Of a stretch of 11,268 bases of DNA, positions 1 through 5,585 are shown piece after piece. The notes beneath the pieces were generated by a model, which saw nothing but the letters and a program-made list of their open reading frames with translations, searched no databases and was not told the origin of the DNA. Location: the NCBI GenBank assembly GCA_019417865.1, contig DYCW01000395.1, forward strand, positions 1 to 11,268, given 5' to 3'. The first letter of the stretch is position 1. The number at the start of each line of letters is the position of its first letter. The position numbers were made by a program, and so were the translations under genes. Source of the DNA: Ruminococcus sp. Its GTDB lineage: Bacteria; Bacillota; Clostridia; Oscillospirales; Ruminococcaceae.

Positions 1-482
1 GATATAGACTGTGCAACATCTTCCTCATCTGCATCAATGACCGGTGCTGTTGCGGCAATGGCAGAGCCGCCACAAATAGAAGAACCTACGCCAATCAGAC
101 AGGCTGTTTTCGGTTGGATATGCAGCACTTTCATCAGTAGAAATGCTACAATCAGAGAGATGGAAATGGTACAGATAATGACCGGTAAGCTCTTTCCCCC
201 TACAACTGCAATGGTTCCGAGATTCAAAGAAAAGCCGAGAATGATAACTGCCCACTGCAAAATTTTCTTTGCAGTAAATTGAATACCGGGTTGAAGTGGT
301 TCCCTGTGAAATGCTTTTGGGCATACCAGTGCAATCAGCATACCTGCAAGAATGGCAATGACGGGTGCACCGATCAGTTCAAAGGAAAATGCACCAATTT
401 TGATGTCACAAATTGCCGTTGCAGCTGCTGCAATGACGGCACATAGCAGAATGCCGAACAGTTTTCGTGGTTGTTTTTTCAT
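1..482 (-). CDS. YeiH/UPF0324 family putative sulfate exporter, N-terminal part (runs off the window)
   Basis: The minus strand is open from an ATG at 482-480 to the window edge, giving the first 160 residues. The start is set by AAGGAG at 496-491, 8 nt upstream. The product is strongly hydrophobic, with membrane segments near residues 8-24, 37-53, 75-93 and 100-117. It then carries GVGSSICGGSAIAATAPVI (residues 131-149), which I recognise as the signature of the YeiH/UPF0324 (PSE, putative sulfate exporter) family. Family members usually have about 330-350 residues, so roughly half is missing here because of the window boundary, not because of a mutation. The gene is divergent from a LysR-type regulator, the same arrangement as yeiH with the LysR gene yeiE in enterobacteria. 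That suggests, by inference, that the regulator controls it. The exported substrate is not established from sequence; sulfate or sulfite is the family guess. Confidence 0.88.
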   Translation of the reverse strand, partial: MKKQPRKLFGILLCAVIAAAATAICDIKIGAFSFELIGAPVIAILAGMLIALVCPKAFHREPLQPGIQFTAKKILQWAVIILGFSLNLGTIAVVGGKSLPVIICTISISLIVAFLLMKVLHIQPKTACLIGVGSSICGGSAIAATAPVIDADEEDVAQSI

Positions 483-504
483 GCAATCAACTCCTTCTGT
501 TTTT

Positions 505-533
505 ATTATACCCGCAACCATTCATTATTGCAA
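505..533 (-). promoter_or_regulatory. Sigma-A promoter for the yeiH-like gene
   Basis: Read on the minus strand, TTGCAA (533-528) is followed by a 17-nt spacer and a perfect TATAAT (510-505). This lies about 25 nt upstream of the start codon. The -35 hexamer is a palindrome and is the same six base pairs used by the divergent LysR promoter. Confidence 0.75.
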
Positions 534-556
534 ATTGTTTTTGATTATGGTATAAT
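528..556 (+). promoter_or_regulatory. Sigma-A promoter for the LysR-type regulator gene
   Basis: TTGCAA (528-533), a 17-nt spacer and a perfect TATAAT (551-556) lie 31 nt upstream of the regulator's ATG. It shares its -35 element with the minus-strand promoter of the yeiH-like gene. Confidence 0.78.
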
Positions 557-575
557 AAGTGTAACTTATCGATAA
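555..575. promoter_or_regulatory. Candidate LysR-type operator overlapping the -10 box
   Basis: ATAAG-N5-CTTAT (555-569) is a perfect 15-bp dyad with the T-N11-A core typical of LysR-type binding sites. It overlaps the end of the regulator gene's -10 hexamer. A second palindrome, TTATCGATAA (566-575), overlaps it and ends just before the ribosome binding site. The position suggests autorepression. Use as an operator is inference. Confidence 0.45.
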
Positions 576-587
576 AGGAGAAGCAGG

Positions 588-1490
588 ATGCTGGATGTAA
601 AAATAGAAACGTTTTTGGCGGTGTGCAGAAATATGAGCTTTACCAAGGCAGCAAATGAACTATTCATTACGCAGCCGGCGGTTTCGCAGCATATCAAATA
701 TCTTGAAAAATATTATGGGACAAAACTCTTTTCCTACAGTGGGAGAAAGCTTTCTCTGACAGAACAGGGTGCCTTGCTCTGTCGTTTTTTTGAGACCATT
801 CACCATGACACCCTTCGGATAGAAGAAATGATAAAACAGATTCCTACCAAGAAAACCCTTAGATTGGGAGCAACCATGTCAATAGGCGGATTTTATCTTC
901 CAGATAGACTAAGCCGGTACATGCGGTCACATCCTCATCTTCATATTTCCCTGATAATTCAGGATACCAAAGATTTATTGAATAAGCTGGATAACGGAGA
1001 AGTGGATCTTGCACTTTGTGAGGGGTACTTCAATAAAGCAGAATATGGCAGTCGATGTATGCAACAAGAAGAAATTATCTGCCTTTGTGCTAAAAATTAC
1101 CCAATACCGAATGTCATTTGTATTGAGGACTTATTTGAACATCGAGTGATTTTACGGGAAAACGGCTCTGGTACACGGGAGGTATTGGAACGAATGCTGC
1201 GGGCACATGGATATGAAACAGAACATTTTCCGAATCAGTACGAAGTGAACAATCCGCATATCATTCTTCAGCTTTTGCTCTCTGGAATCGGTGTTAGTTT
1301 TCTTTACCGCACAGTGGGAGAAAAATTGCTGAAAAGTGGGGAGCTGAAAGAAATTCAGATTCCAGATTTTCGGATGGAACATGAATTTAATGTAGTATGG
1401 AATCAAAATAGTGTCTTTACAGAGCAGTATCAGCAGATTATGGAGGAGTTGCTGAGCGGTGAAGCGGCAGAATGCAGGGCAATGCCATAA
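588..1490 (+). CDS. LysR-type transcriptional regulator
   Basis: This 300-residue protein has the normal LysR length. Residues 1-60 form the winged helix-turn-helix, with the recognisable stretch FTKAANELFITQPAVSQHIK (residues 18-37) and the following wing (YYGTKLFSYSGRKLSLTEQG). Residues about 88-295 form the periplasmic-binding-protein-like effector domain, for example ATMSIGGFYLPDRL and LLLSGIGVSFLYR. ATG 588 has AAAGGAG (574-580) 7 nt upstream. The gene is divergent from the yeiH-like transporter gene and their promoters overlap, so local control of that transporter and of itself is likely. In enterobacteria the equivalent pair is YeiE/YeiH, which has been linked to sulfite stress. Whether this protein senses a sulfur compound cannot be read from the sequence. 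No clear intrinsic terminator follows it. Confidence 0.92.
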   Translation: MLDVKIETFLAVCRNMSFTKAANELFITQPAVSQHIKYLEKYYGTKLFSYSGRKLSLTEQGALLCRFFETIHHDTLRIEEMIKQIPTKKTLRLGATMSIGGFYLPDRLSRYMRSHPHLHISLIIQDTKDLLNKLDNGEVDLALCEGYFNKAEYGSRCMQQEEIICLCAKNYPIPNVICIEDLFEHRVILRENGSGTREVLERMLRAHGYETEHFPNQYEVNNPHIILQLLLSGIGVSFLYRTVGEKLLKSGELKEIQIPDFRMEHEFNVVWNQNSVFTEQYQQIMEELLSGEAAECRAMP

Positions 1491-1554
1491 AGCTGTCATT
1501 TTGAAAAAAATAGTGAAAGGAAAAGAAATTTACAAAATGAATGGTTTTTTCCTG

Positions 1555-1583
1555 TTTACAAAAGTCGAAAATTACGCTATAAT
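1555..1583 (+). promoter_or_regulatory. Sigma-A promoter of the glutamine synthetase-like/ANTAR unit
   Basis: TTTACA (1555-1560), a 17-nt spacer and a perfect TATAAT (1578-1583) predict transcription starting near 1590. That leaves a leader of about 130 nt before the start codon at 1722. Confidence 0.78.
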
Positions 1584-1599
1584 AAAAAAATATATGTGC

Positions 1600-1623
1600 A
1601 CTGCACGGTAGCAACCGTGCAGT
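1600..1623 (+). promoter_or_regulatory. Stable hairpin in the 5' leader of the glutamine synthetase-like gene
   Basis: ACTGCACGGT (1600-1609) pairs perfectly with ACCGTGCAGT (1614-1623) around the loop AGCA. This makes a 10-bp stem starting about 10 nt into the predicted transcript. CACTGC (1599-1604) can pair instead with GCAGTG (1657-1662), so a competing fold exists. No U-run follows, so this is not a standard terminator. I could not find the two A1/G4 hexaloop hairpins expected of a classical ANTAR target, so its role as regulatory RNA is unproven. Confidence 0.5.
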
Positions 1624-1721
1624 AGAACTATCTCAGCACAATAGCGAACTGTAAAAGCAGTGGAAGATAAGCGTTGCCGTTGTACTTACGAACAGGCTGA
1701 AAAACAAGGAGGAGGCTTTTT

Positions 1722-3005
1722 ATGTTTTTTTCAGAATCCGATGTGACAGAATTTATAGAGGACAACGATGTAAAATTTATTCGACTGACATTTTGTGACA
1801 CACTTGGTACAATGAAAAATATTGCCATTTTACCGAGGGAGCTGCCAAGAGCGGTTTCTAACGGTATCCCATTCAATGCCACTGGCCTGCTGGAGGAACA
1901 GCGTCAAAATCTGCTGCTCAAACCAGATTGTGCCACCCTTTCTGTGCTGCCATGGCGGCCACAGTCGGGCAGAGTGGTACGGTTTTTCTGTAACCTGATG
2001 ACGATGGACGGCAAACCCTATGCTGGGGATTTGCGGCAGAATCTCCGCAACACCATGCTGGAAATCGAACAGAACGGCTATCAGTGCCAGATTGCCACAC
2101 GCTGTGAATTTTATCTCTTTAAGACAGATGTAGAGGGCAATCCCACCAGAGAACCCTATGATCAGGGAGGCTATCTGGACATTGCACCGCTGGATAAATG
2201 TGAGAATACCAGACGGGAGATCTGTCTTTCTCTGGAGGAAATGGGCTTGAACCCGACTTCTTCCTGTCATAAGCATGGACCGGGACAAAATGAAATTGAC
2301 TTTGCATGTAGCAATCCGTTGACCGCAGCAGACAATATGATGCACTATAAAACCGTGGTAAAAACCATTGCCGCACAGAACGGCTTGTATGCCTCTTTTA
2401 TGCCGAAGCCGCTGCCAAATCAGAACGGCAGTGCACTGAAGATCAATATCATTGTTCGAAAGGACGGTAAGAATATTTTCGGTTCCTGTCCAGAAGATAT
2501 GATGCCGGAGGGGCGTTCTTATATTGCTGGTATTTTAAACCGGATTTGTGACTTCACATTATTCTCTAACCCGATTGTCAATTCCTATGAGCGGCTGCAG
2601 TTGCATACAGCTCCGGGACGGGTGAACTGGTCTTCAGAAAATCGTGTACCGTTGATTCGCCTGATGTATATTCCGGGCGGCGAAGCCATTATTGAGGTGC
2701 GTTCTGCGGATGCGTATTGTAATCCATATATTACTTTTCAAATGTTGCTGCGTGCTGGCATGGAGGGGATTCGGCAGAATGAACAGTTGAAAGAAGAGTG
2801 GAATGCTGCAAATGCCGCTACGGTTTTCCGGAAGTTACCGGCTTCTTTAGAGGAAGCGTTGCAGCTGGCAAAGGAAAGCGAATTTGTAAAAACATATCTG
2901 CCGGATGCGGTGTTGCATGATTTCTTCCAGAAAACAGAACAGCAAATTCGAGCATTTGCAGAAGCAGAGAATGTGCAAGCATACTCCTATCATCAATTTT
3001 TTTAA
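1722..3005 (+). CDS. Glutamine synthetase (GSI)-like protein, probable pseudoenzyme
   Basis: This 427-residue protein aligns by eye along its whole length with type I glutamine synthetases (B. subtilis GlnA has 444). Landmarks are the N-terminal beta-grasp (VKFIRLTFCDTLGTMKN, residues 17-33), EFYLF (129-133), GPGQNEIDF (186-194), FMPKPL (226-231), NSYERL (287-292), ENRVPLIR (306-313) and IIEVR...NPY (323-336). ATG 1722 has AAGGAGGAGG (1706-1715) ideally placed. Compared with Salmonella and Bacillus enzymes recalled from memory, many catalytic positions are changed: ammonium-site Asp50 is Asn52, metal ligand Glu129 is Arg127, Glu212 is Lys184, His269 is Lys240 and flap Glu327 is Thr296. Glu129, Glu191, Glu325, Arg291 and Arg327 of this protein are kept. 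Loss of both n2-side ligands argues against normal L-glutamine synthesis. The frame is intact and the promoter strong, so it is not a decaying gene. A regulatory or sensor role together with the adjacent ANTAR protein is inference; an altered substrate is the alternative. Confidence 0.85.
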   Translation: MFFSESDVTEFIEDNDVKFIRLTFCDTLGTMKNIAILPRELPRAVSNGIPFNATGLLEEQRQNLLLKPDCATLSVLPWRPQSGRVVRFFCNLMTMDGKPYAGDLRQNLRNTMLEIEQNGYQCQIATRCEFYLFKTDVEGNPTREPYDQGGYLDIAPLDKCENTRREICLSLEEMGLNPTSSCHKHGPGQNEIDFACSNPLTAADNMMHYKTVVKTIAAQNGLYASFMPKPLPNQNGSALKINIIVRKDGKNIFGSCPEDMMPEGRSYIAGILNRICDFTLFSNPIVNSYERLQLHTAPGRVNWSSENRVPLIRLMYIPGGEAIIEVRSADAYCNPYITFQMLLRAGMEGIRQNEQLKEEWNAANAATVFRKLPASLEEALQLAKESEFVKTYLPDAVLHDFFQKTEQQIRAFAEAENVQAYSYHQFF

Positions 3006-3038
3006 TATCATACCGAAGCAAAAAGCCGAAAAGGGGGT

Positions 3039-3623
3039 ATGTATGTGTACACGGAACGAACGCTGCTGATTTCCGGTTCTGATAAGGGCATTGACGCCAT
3101 TACCAATTTCCTGAAGGGCTGCGGCTATGCTTCGGTTTCTGTTGTATCCAGCGGAGACGAAGCAAGACGGATGCTCCAGCATGATACATTTGGCTTGATT
3201 GTGCTGAATACGCCGTTAAAAGATGAATTTGGCTATCAGCTTTCTTTGCAGCTGACGCAGGGCACCTGTTCTGGTGTTGTGATGTTATGCAAGGCGGATA
3301 TGGCAGAAGAGATGAGCAACAAAACGGTTTCCTATGGTGTTTTAGTGGTGGCGAAGCCACTGAACCGGTCAGCACTCTATCAGGCAGTTCGAATGGCGAA
3401 AGCAATGAACGGACGAATGATGCATATGAAATTGGAAAATGATAAGCTGCAAAAAAAATTGGATGAGTTACGTTTTGTATCCCGTGCAAAGTGTCTTTTG
3501 ATTGAACGGGAACAGTATACAGAGGAACAGGCACATCGTTATATTGAAAAGCTGGCGATGGATACCAGACGCAATCGAAAAGAGGTTGCGATGGAAATTT
3601 TATCTCACTATGCCGGCGTGTAG
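3039..3623 (+). CDS. ANTAR-domain RNA-binding response regulator (NitR-like), degenerate receiver
   Basis: This 194-residue protein has a receiver-like domain (residues about 6-120), a helical/coiled-coil linker (about 124-148) and a C-terminal ANTAR domain (about 146-190). The ANTAR domain shows AKCLLIERE, TEEQAHRYIEKLAMD and KEVAMEIL with the family's Ala and aromatic positions. ANTAR proteins bind paired RNA hairpins and promote antitermination. In the receiver the usual phospho-accepting Asp is Asn57 in LNTPLKDEFG and the acidic pair near the N terminus is missing. Lys106-Pro107 remains, so phosphorylation control is unlikely. It starts 33 nt after the glutamine synthetase-like gene with no terminator between, so they should be co-transcribed. 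Clostridium glnA-nitR has the same order. The ATG at 3039 is only 1 nt from AAGGGGG (3031-3037), whereas in-frame GTG 3045 has a better 7-nt spacing and may be the true start. Confidence 0.88.
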   Translation: MYVYTERTLLISGSDKGIDAITNFLKGCGYASVSVVSSGDEARRMLQHDTFGLIVLNTPLKDEFGYQLSLQLTQGTCSGVVMLCKADMAEEMSNKTVSYGVLVVAKPLNRSALYQAVRMAKAMNGRMMHMKLENDKLQKKLDELRFVSRAKCLLIEREQYTEEQAHRYIEKLAMDTRRNRKEVAMEILSHYAGV

Positions 3624-3684
3624 ACAGTGGATACAGACAACCAGTAAGACAGAAAGAAATATAAAAATTGACATAAGATAACCC

Positions 3685-3728
3685 AAACAGCTGTTACGGA
3701 GTAACTTCCGTGGCGGCTGTTTTTGATT
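3685..3728 (+). terminator. Intrinsic terminator after the ANTAR gene
   Basis: AACAGCTGTTACGGA (3686-3700) pairs with TCCGTGGCGGCTGTT (3707-3721). The stem is a continuous 15 bp including three G-U pairs, around the loop GTAACT. It runs into a short T-tract (TTTTT from 3719, then TTATTTT). It lies 60 nt after the stop codon and closes the glutamine synthetase-like/ANTAR unit. Confidence 0.85.
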
Positions 3729-3835
3729 ATTTTGGGGGACAAAGGAAATCTGAATTTGTTTTTCAACAGCAAGTCGATGGGCAGCAGTAGAATTTCCCGC
3801 AATGATGTATAATTTTAAAATTCACTTCTGCGTTT

Positions 3836-3844
3836 TTTGTCGAA
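3836..3844 (+). promoter_or_regulatory. Spo0A box 1 (0A box)
   Basis: TTTGTCGAA matches the known Spo0A-binding consensus TTTGTCRAA at all nine positions. It lies 161 bases upstream of the spoIIAA start codon. Confidence 0.65.
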
Positions 3845-3910
3845 AAAGGGCATTTTTTCCACTATAACATATTTTCTTTTCGCCGTCAATCTGCTGTCAT
3901 TTTCCATTTT

Positions 3911-3919
3911 TTCGACATC
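3911..3919 (-). promoter_or_regulatory. Spo0A box 2 (0A box)
   Basis: TTCGACATC on the plus strand is the reverse complement of an 0A box. It contains the complete TGTCGAA core and matches 7 of 9 positions of the full consensus. Confidence 0.5.
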
Positions 3920-3932
3920 TCTGCTTGTTTGC

Positions 3933-3941
3933 TTCGACAGA
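3933..3941 (-). promoter_or_regulatory. Spo0A box 3 (0A box), in the -35 region of spoIIA
   Basis: TTCGACAGA on the plus strand is a reverse-oriented 0A box matching 8 of 9 positions. It is 22 bp (start to start) after box 2 and has the same orientation. Confidence 0.6.
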
Positions 3942-3966
3942 TTTCTTTCCATATTCATGATACAAT
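3933..3966 (+). promoter_or_regulatory. Putative Spo0A-dependent promoter of the spoIIA operon
   Basis: TACAAT (3961-3966) is a good -10 hexamer 38 nt upstream of spoIIAA. No -35 is found at 17 bp. A -35-like TTCGAC inside the third 0A box lies 22 bp upstream. A 22-bp gap with an 0A box over the -35 is the known layout of the Spo0A-activated B. subtilis spoIIG promoter. In B. subtilis spoIIA itself uses sigma-H; I see no clear sigma-H GAAT element here. Confidence 0.4.
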
Positions 3967-4004
3967 AAAAATATTCTCTACAGGAAGAAGAAAGGAGCAT
4001 TACC

Positions 4005-4322
4005 ATGCCTGTTACAATACAACTGGAAGCCCCCTGCCTGACTGCTGTTCTCGACGGAGAAATTGATCATCATTGTGCCCGTGATTTGCGGGAAGAGATT
4101 GATCAGGCAATTTTGGATTATGAGCCGCACCAACTGCGGTTGGATTTTGAAAAAGTGACATTTATGGACAGTTCCGGCATCGGGCTGATTATGGGACGCT
4201 GCCAGCAAATGAAGGCACGCTCTGGAAACGTCATCATTCAAAATCCGCCGCCGCACATCCGCAGAGTGATGCGGCTTTCTGGTATGGAACGCATTGCAAG
4301 CATTGAAATTACAAATATCTGA
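4005..4322 (+). CDS. spoIIAA: Anti-sigma F factor antagonist SpoIIAA
   Basis: This 105-residue protein is a single STAS domain of the SpoIIAA/RsbV type. The phosphorylation-site motif FMDSSGIGLIMGR spans residues 53-65; by comparison with B. subtilis Ser58 the phosphorylated residue should be Ser57. When dephosphorylated, SpoIIAA binds SpoIIAB and frees sigma F in the forespore; SpoIIAB kinase activity switches it off. ATG 4005 follows AAAGGAG (3991-3997) with 7-nt spacing. It is first in a three-gene operon with spoIIAB (17-nt gap) and sigF. That order, together with the 0A boxes upstream, separates it from the paralogous RsbV of the stress-response module. The length is normal for the family and nothing is missing. 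Confidence 0.92.
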   Translation: MPVTIQLEAPCLTAVLDGEIDHHCARDLREEIDQAILDYEPHQLRLDFEKVTFMDSSGIGLIMGRCQQMKARSGNVIIQNPPPHIRRVMRLSGMERIASIEITNI

Positions 4323-4339
4323 GCAGGAGGGAAGTCGTC

Positions 4340-4774
4340 ATGCATACCACCAATCAAATGAAAATTGTGTTTCCGGGCATTTCTGTCAATGAGCGGACAG
4401 CCCGTTCCTTAGTGGCTGCCTTTCTGGTGCAGCTTGACCCAACCGTGGAGGAACTGGCGGACATTCGGACAGCGGTATCTGAGGCGGTCACCAATAGTAT
4501 TGTGCATGGTTATCGCTATCAAAAGGGAGATGTAGAGTTACATATTAAGATTTTGGCAGACCGTGAAGTATATATTCGGATCAAAGACAAGGGTTGTGGC
4601 ATTGCGGATGTGGAAAAGGCAATGGAACCGCTCTATACAACGGCAAAGGAGGAGGAACGTGCTGGTCTGGGGTTTGCCGTCATGCAAAGCTTTATGGACA
4701 GACTGCAAGTACGCAGTAAGCCGGAGCAGGGAACGACAGTCATTATGCGGAAAAAGCTGAGGGCATTGGTATGA
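4340..4774 (+). CDS. spoIIAB: Anti-sigma F factor / serine kinase SpoIIAB
   Basis: This 144-residue GHKL-fold serine kinase binds and inhibits sigma F and phosphorylates SpoIIAA. The Bergerat ATP site is complete: N-box EAVTNSIVHGY (residues 48-58, with Glu48 and Asn52 in the catalytic and Mg positions), G1 box KDKGCGI (82-88) and G2 region RAGLGFAVMQSFMD (107-120). ATG 4340 has AGGAGGG about 7 nt upstream. The stop codon overlaps the start of sigF as ATGA (4771-4774), so the anti-sigma factor and its target are translationally coupled, as is usual for this operon. Length and motifs match B. subtilis SpoIIAB (146 residues). Confidence 0.93.
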   Translation: MHTTNQMKIVFPGISVNERTARSLVAAFLVQLDPTVEELADIRTAVSEAVTNSIVHGYRYQKGDVELHIKILADREVYIRIKDKGCGIADVEKAMEPLYTTAKEEERAGLGFAVMQSFMDRLQVRSKPEQGTTVIMRKKLRALV

Positions 4775-5415
4775 GTGCACCAACTGCGGAGGCAAATCTG
4801 GGATTGGTGCATCTCTGTGCCAATCGTTTCCGAGGACGTGGGATAGAGTACGAAGAATTGTATTCTGCTGGTTGTATTGGATTATTGAAAGCCGTAAAAG
4901 CTTTTGACCAGAATCGGGGCGTACAGTTTTCCACGTATGCTGTACCAGTCATTTTAGGAGAAATCAAGCGGCTGTTTCGGGATGGCGGTACAGTGAAAGT
5001 CAGCCGTACTTTAAAGGAACATGCCATGCAGTTACAGCAGTTGCAGGAAACTTTTCAGCAGACACACAGTAGGGCAGCAACAATTGCGGAATTATCGCAA
5101 TGTTCTGGACTTTCTCCAGAAGCGGTTGCGGAGGCACTTTGTGCAGCACAGCCGCCATTATCTTTGACAGTGGCAACAGAGGACAATCAGTTTGATATTC
5201 CCGTTCCGGCACCGGATACGGAACTGGGAGATGTTTTAGCGTTGCGGCAGGTCATGCAAACACTGCCTAAGCCGGATCGGTTATTGCTGCAAATGCGGTA
5301 TTTTCAAAATATGACACAGACAGAAACGGCAAAGCGACTAGGCATTTCACAGGTGCAGGTGTCTCGCAAGGAGAAAAAATTGCTCTCCCATTTACGGACA
5401 GAATTGTTACAATAA
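4771..5415 (+). CDS. sigF: RNA polymerase sporulation sigma factor F
   Basis: This 214-residue sigma-70 family protein directs the first forespore gene expression programme. Region 2 covers residues about 9-72 (NLGLVHLCANRF, YEELYSAGCIGLLKAVKAFD, FSTYAVPVILGEIKRLFRD), followed by the SigF/SigG hallmark GTVKVSRTLKE (73-83). Region 3 runs to about 130. Region 4 (152-208) ends in the helix-turn-helix TQTETAKRLGISQVQVSRKEKK. Sequence alone leaves SigG possible, but its place behind spoIIAA-spoIIAB identifies it as SigF. It overlaps spoIIAB by 4 bp. B. subtilis SigF has about 255 residues; the roughly 30-40 residues normally before the NLGLV motif (region 1.2) are absent here. The overlap start is the only reasonable one. 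Confidence 0.92.
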   Translation: MSAPTAEANLGLVHLCANRFRGRGIEYEELYSAGCIGLLKAVKAFDQNRGVQFSTYAVPVILGEIKRLFRDGGTVKVSRTLKEHAMQLQQLQETFQQTHSRAATIAELSQCSGLSPEAVAEALCAAQPPLSLTVATEDNQFDIPVPAPDTELGDVLALRQVMQTLPKPDRLLLQMRYFQNMTQTETAKRLGISQVQVSRKEKKLLSHLRTELLQ

Positions 5416-5420
5416 TGTGA

Positions 5421-5455
5421 GTTCGATAGACAACTAGAATGCATTTTCATCGAAC
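5421..5455 (+). repeat. Short inverted repeat after sigF
   Basis: GTTCGAT (5421-5427) and ATCGAAC (5449-5455) can form a 7-bp stem around a 21-nt loop, 5 nt after the sigF stop codon. There is no T-run behind it, so it is at best a weak terminator or 3' stabiliser. Confidence 0.3.
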
Positions 5456-5518
5456 GCAGGATCGCATCTGAATTTGTGTTTTCATGCAGGATGGACGATT
5501 CTCTTTTGACACTTTTGA

Positions 5519-5547
5519 TTGACAAACAGAAAAAAATGAGATAAACT
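5519..5547 (+). promoter_or_regulatory. Promoter of the AEC-family permease gene
   Basis: A perfect -35 TTGACA (5519-5524), a 17-nt spacer and TAAACT (5542-5547) lie 38 nt upstream of the permease start codon. A second TTGACA at 5506-5511 has no good -10 partner. Confidence 0.6.
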
Positions 5548-5585
5548 GTAAGAGTATTTGTAAATTCAATAAAGAAGGTATTTTT

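Larger units (their letters stand above)
3624..4004. other. Intergenic region between the ANTAR gene and spoIIAA
   Basis: These 381 bases hold no convincing gene. The left third carries the terminator of the upstream unit. The right two-thirds is T-rich and contains three Spo0A-box-like sites and a probable -10 element for the spoIIA operon. Two open frames on the minus strand (about 3608-3802 and 3815-4006) lack plausible ribosome binding sites and recognisable protein character. Confidence 0.7.

Noticed and set aside
1562..1570. Spo0A-box-like AAAGTCGAA in the spacer of the glutamine synthetase-like promoter
   Set aside because: It lacks the TG of the conserved TGTCGAA core and stands alone, so chance is a sufficient explanation.
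1590..1721. Glutamine riboswitch (glnA RNA) or T-box in the leader
   Set aside because: The conserved core sequences of the glutamine riboswitch and the T-box antiterminator sequence were not found, and there is no terminator hairpin with a T-run.
3608..4006. Two small minus-strand open frames between the ANTAR gene and spoIIAA
   Set aside because: They span the terminator and the 0A-box control region, lack start signals and give no recognisable protein.
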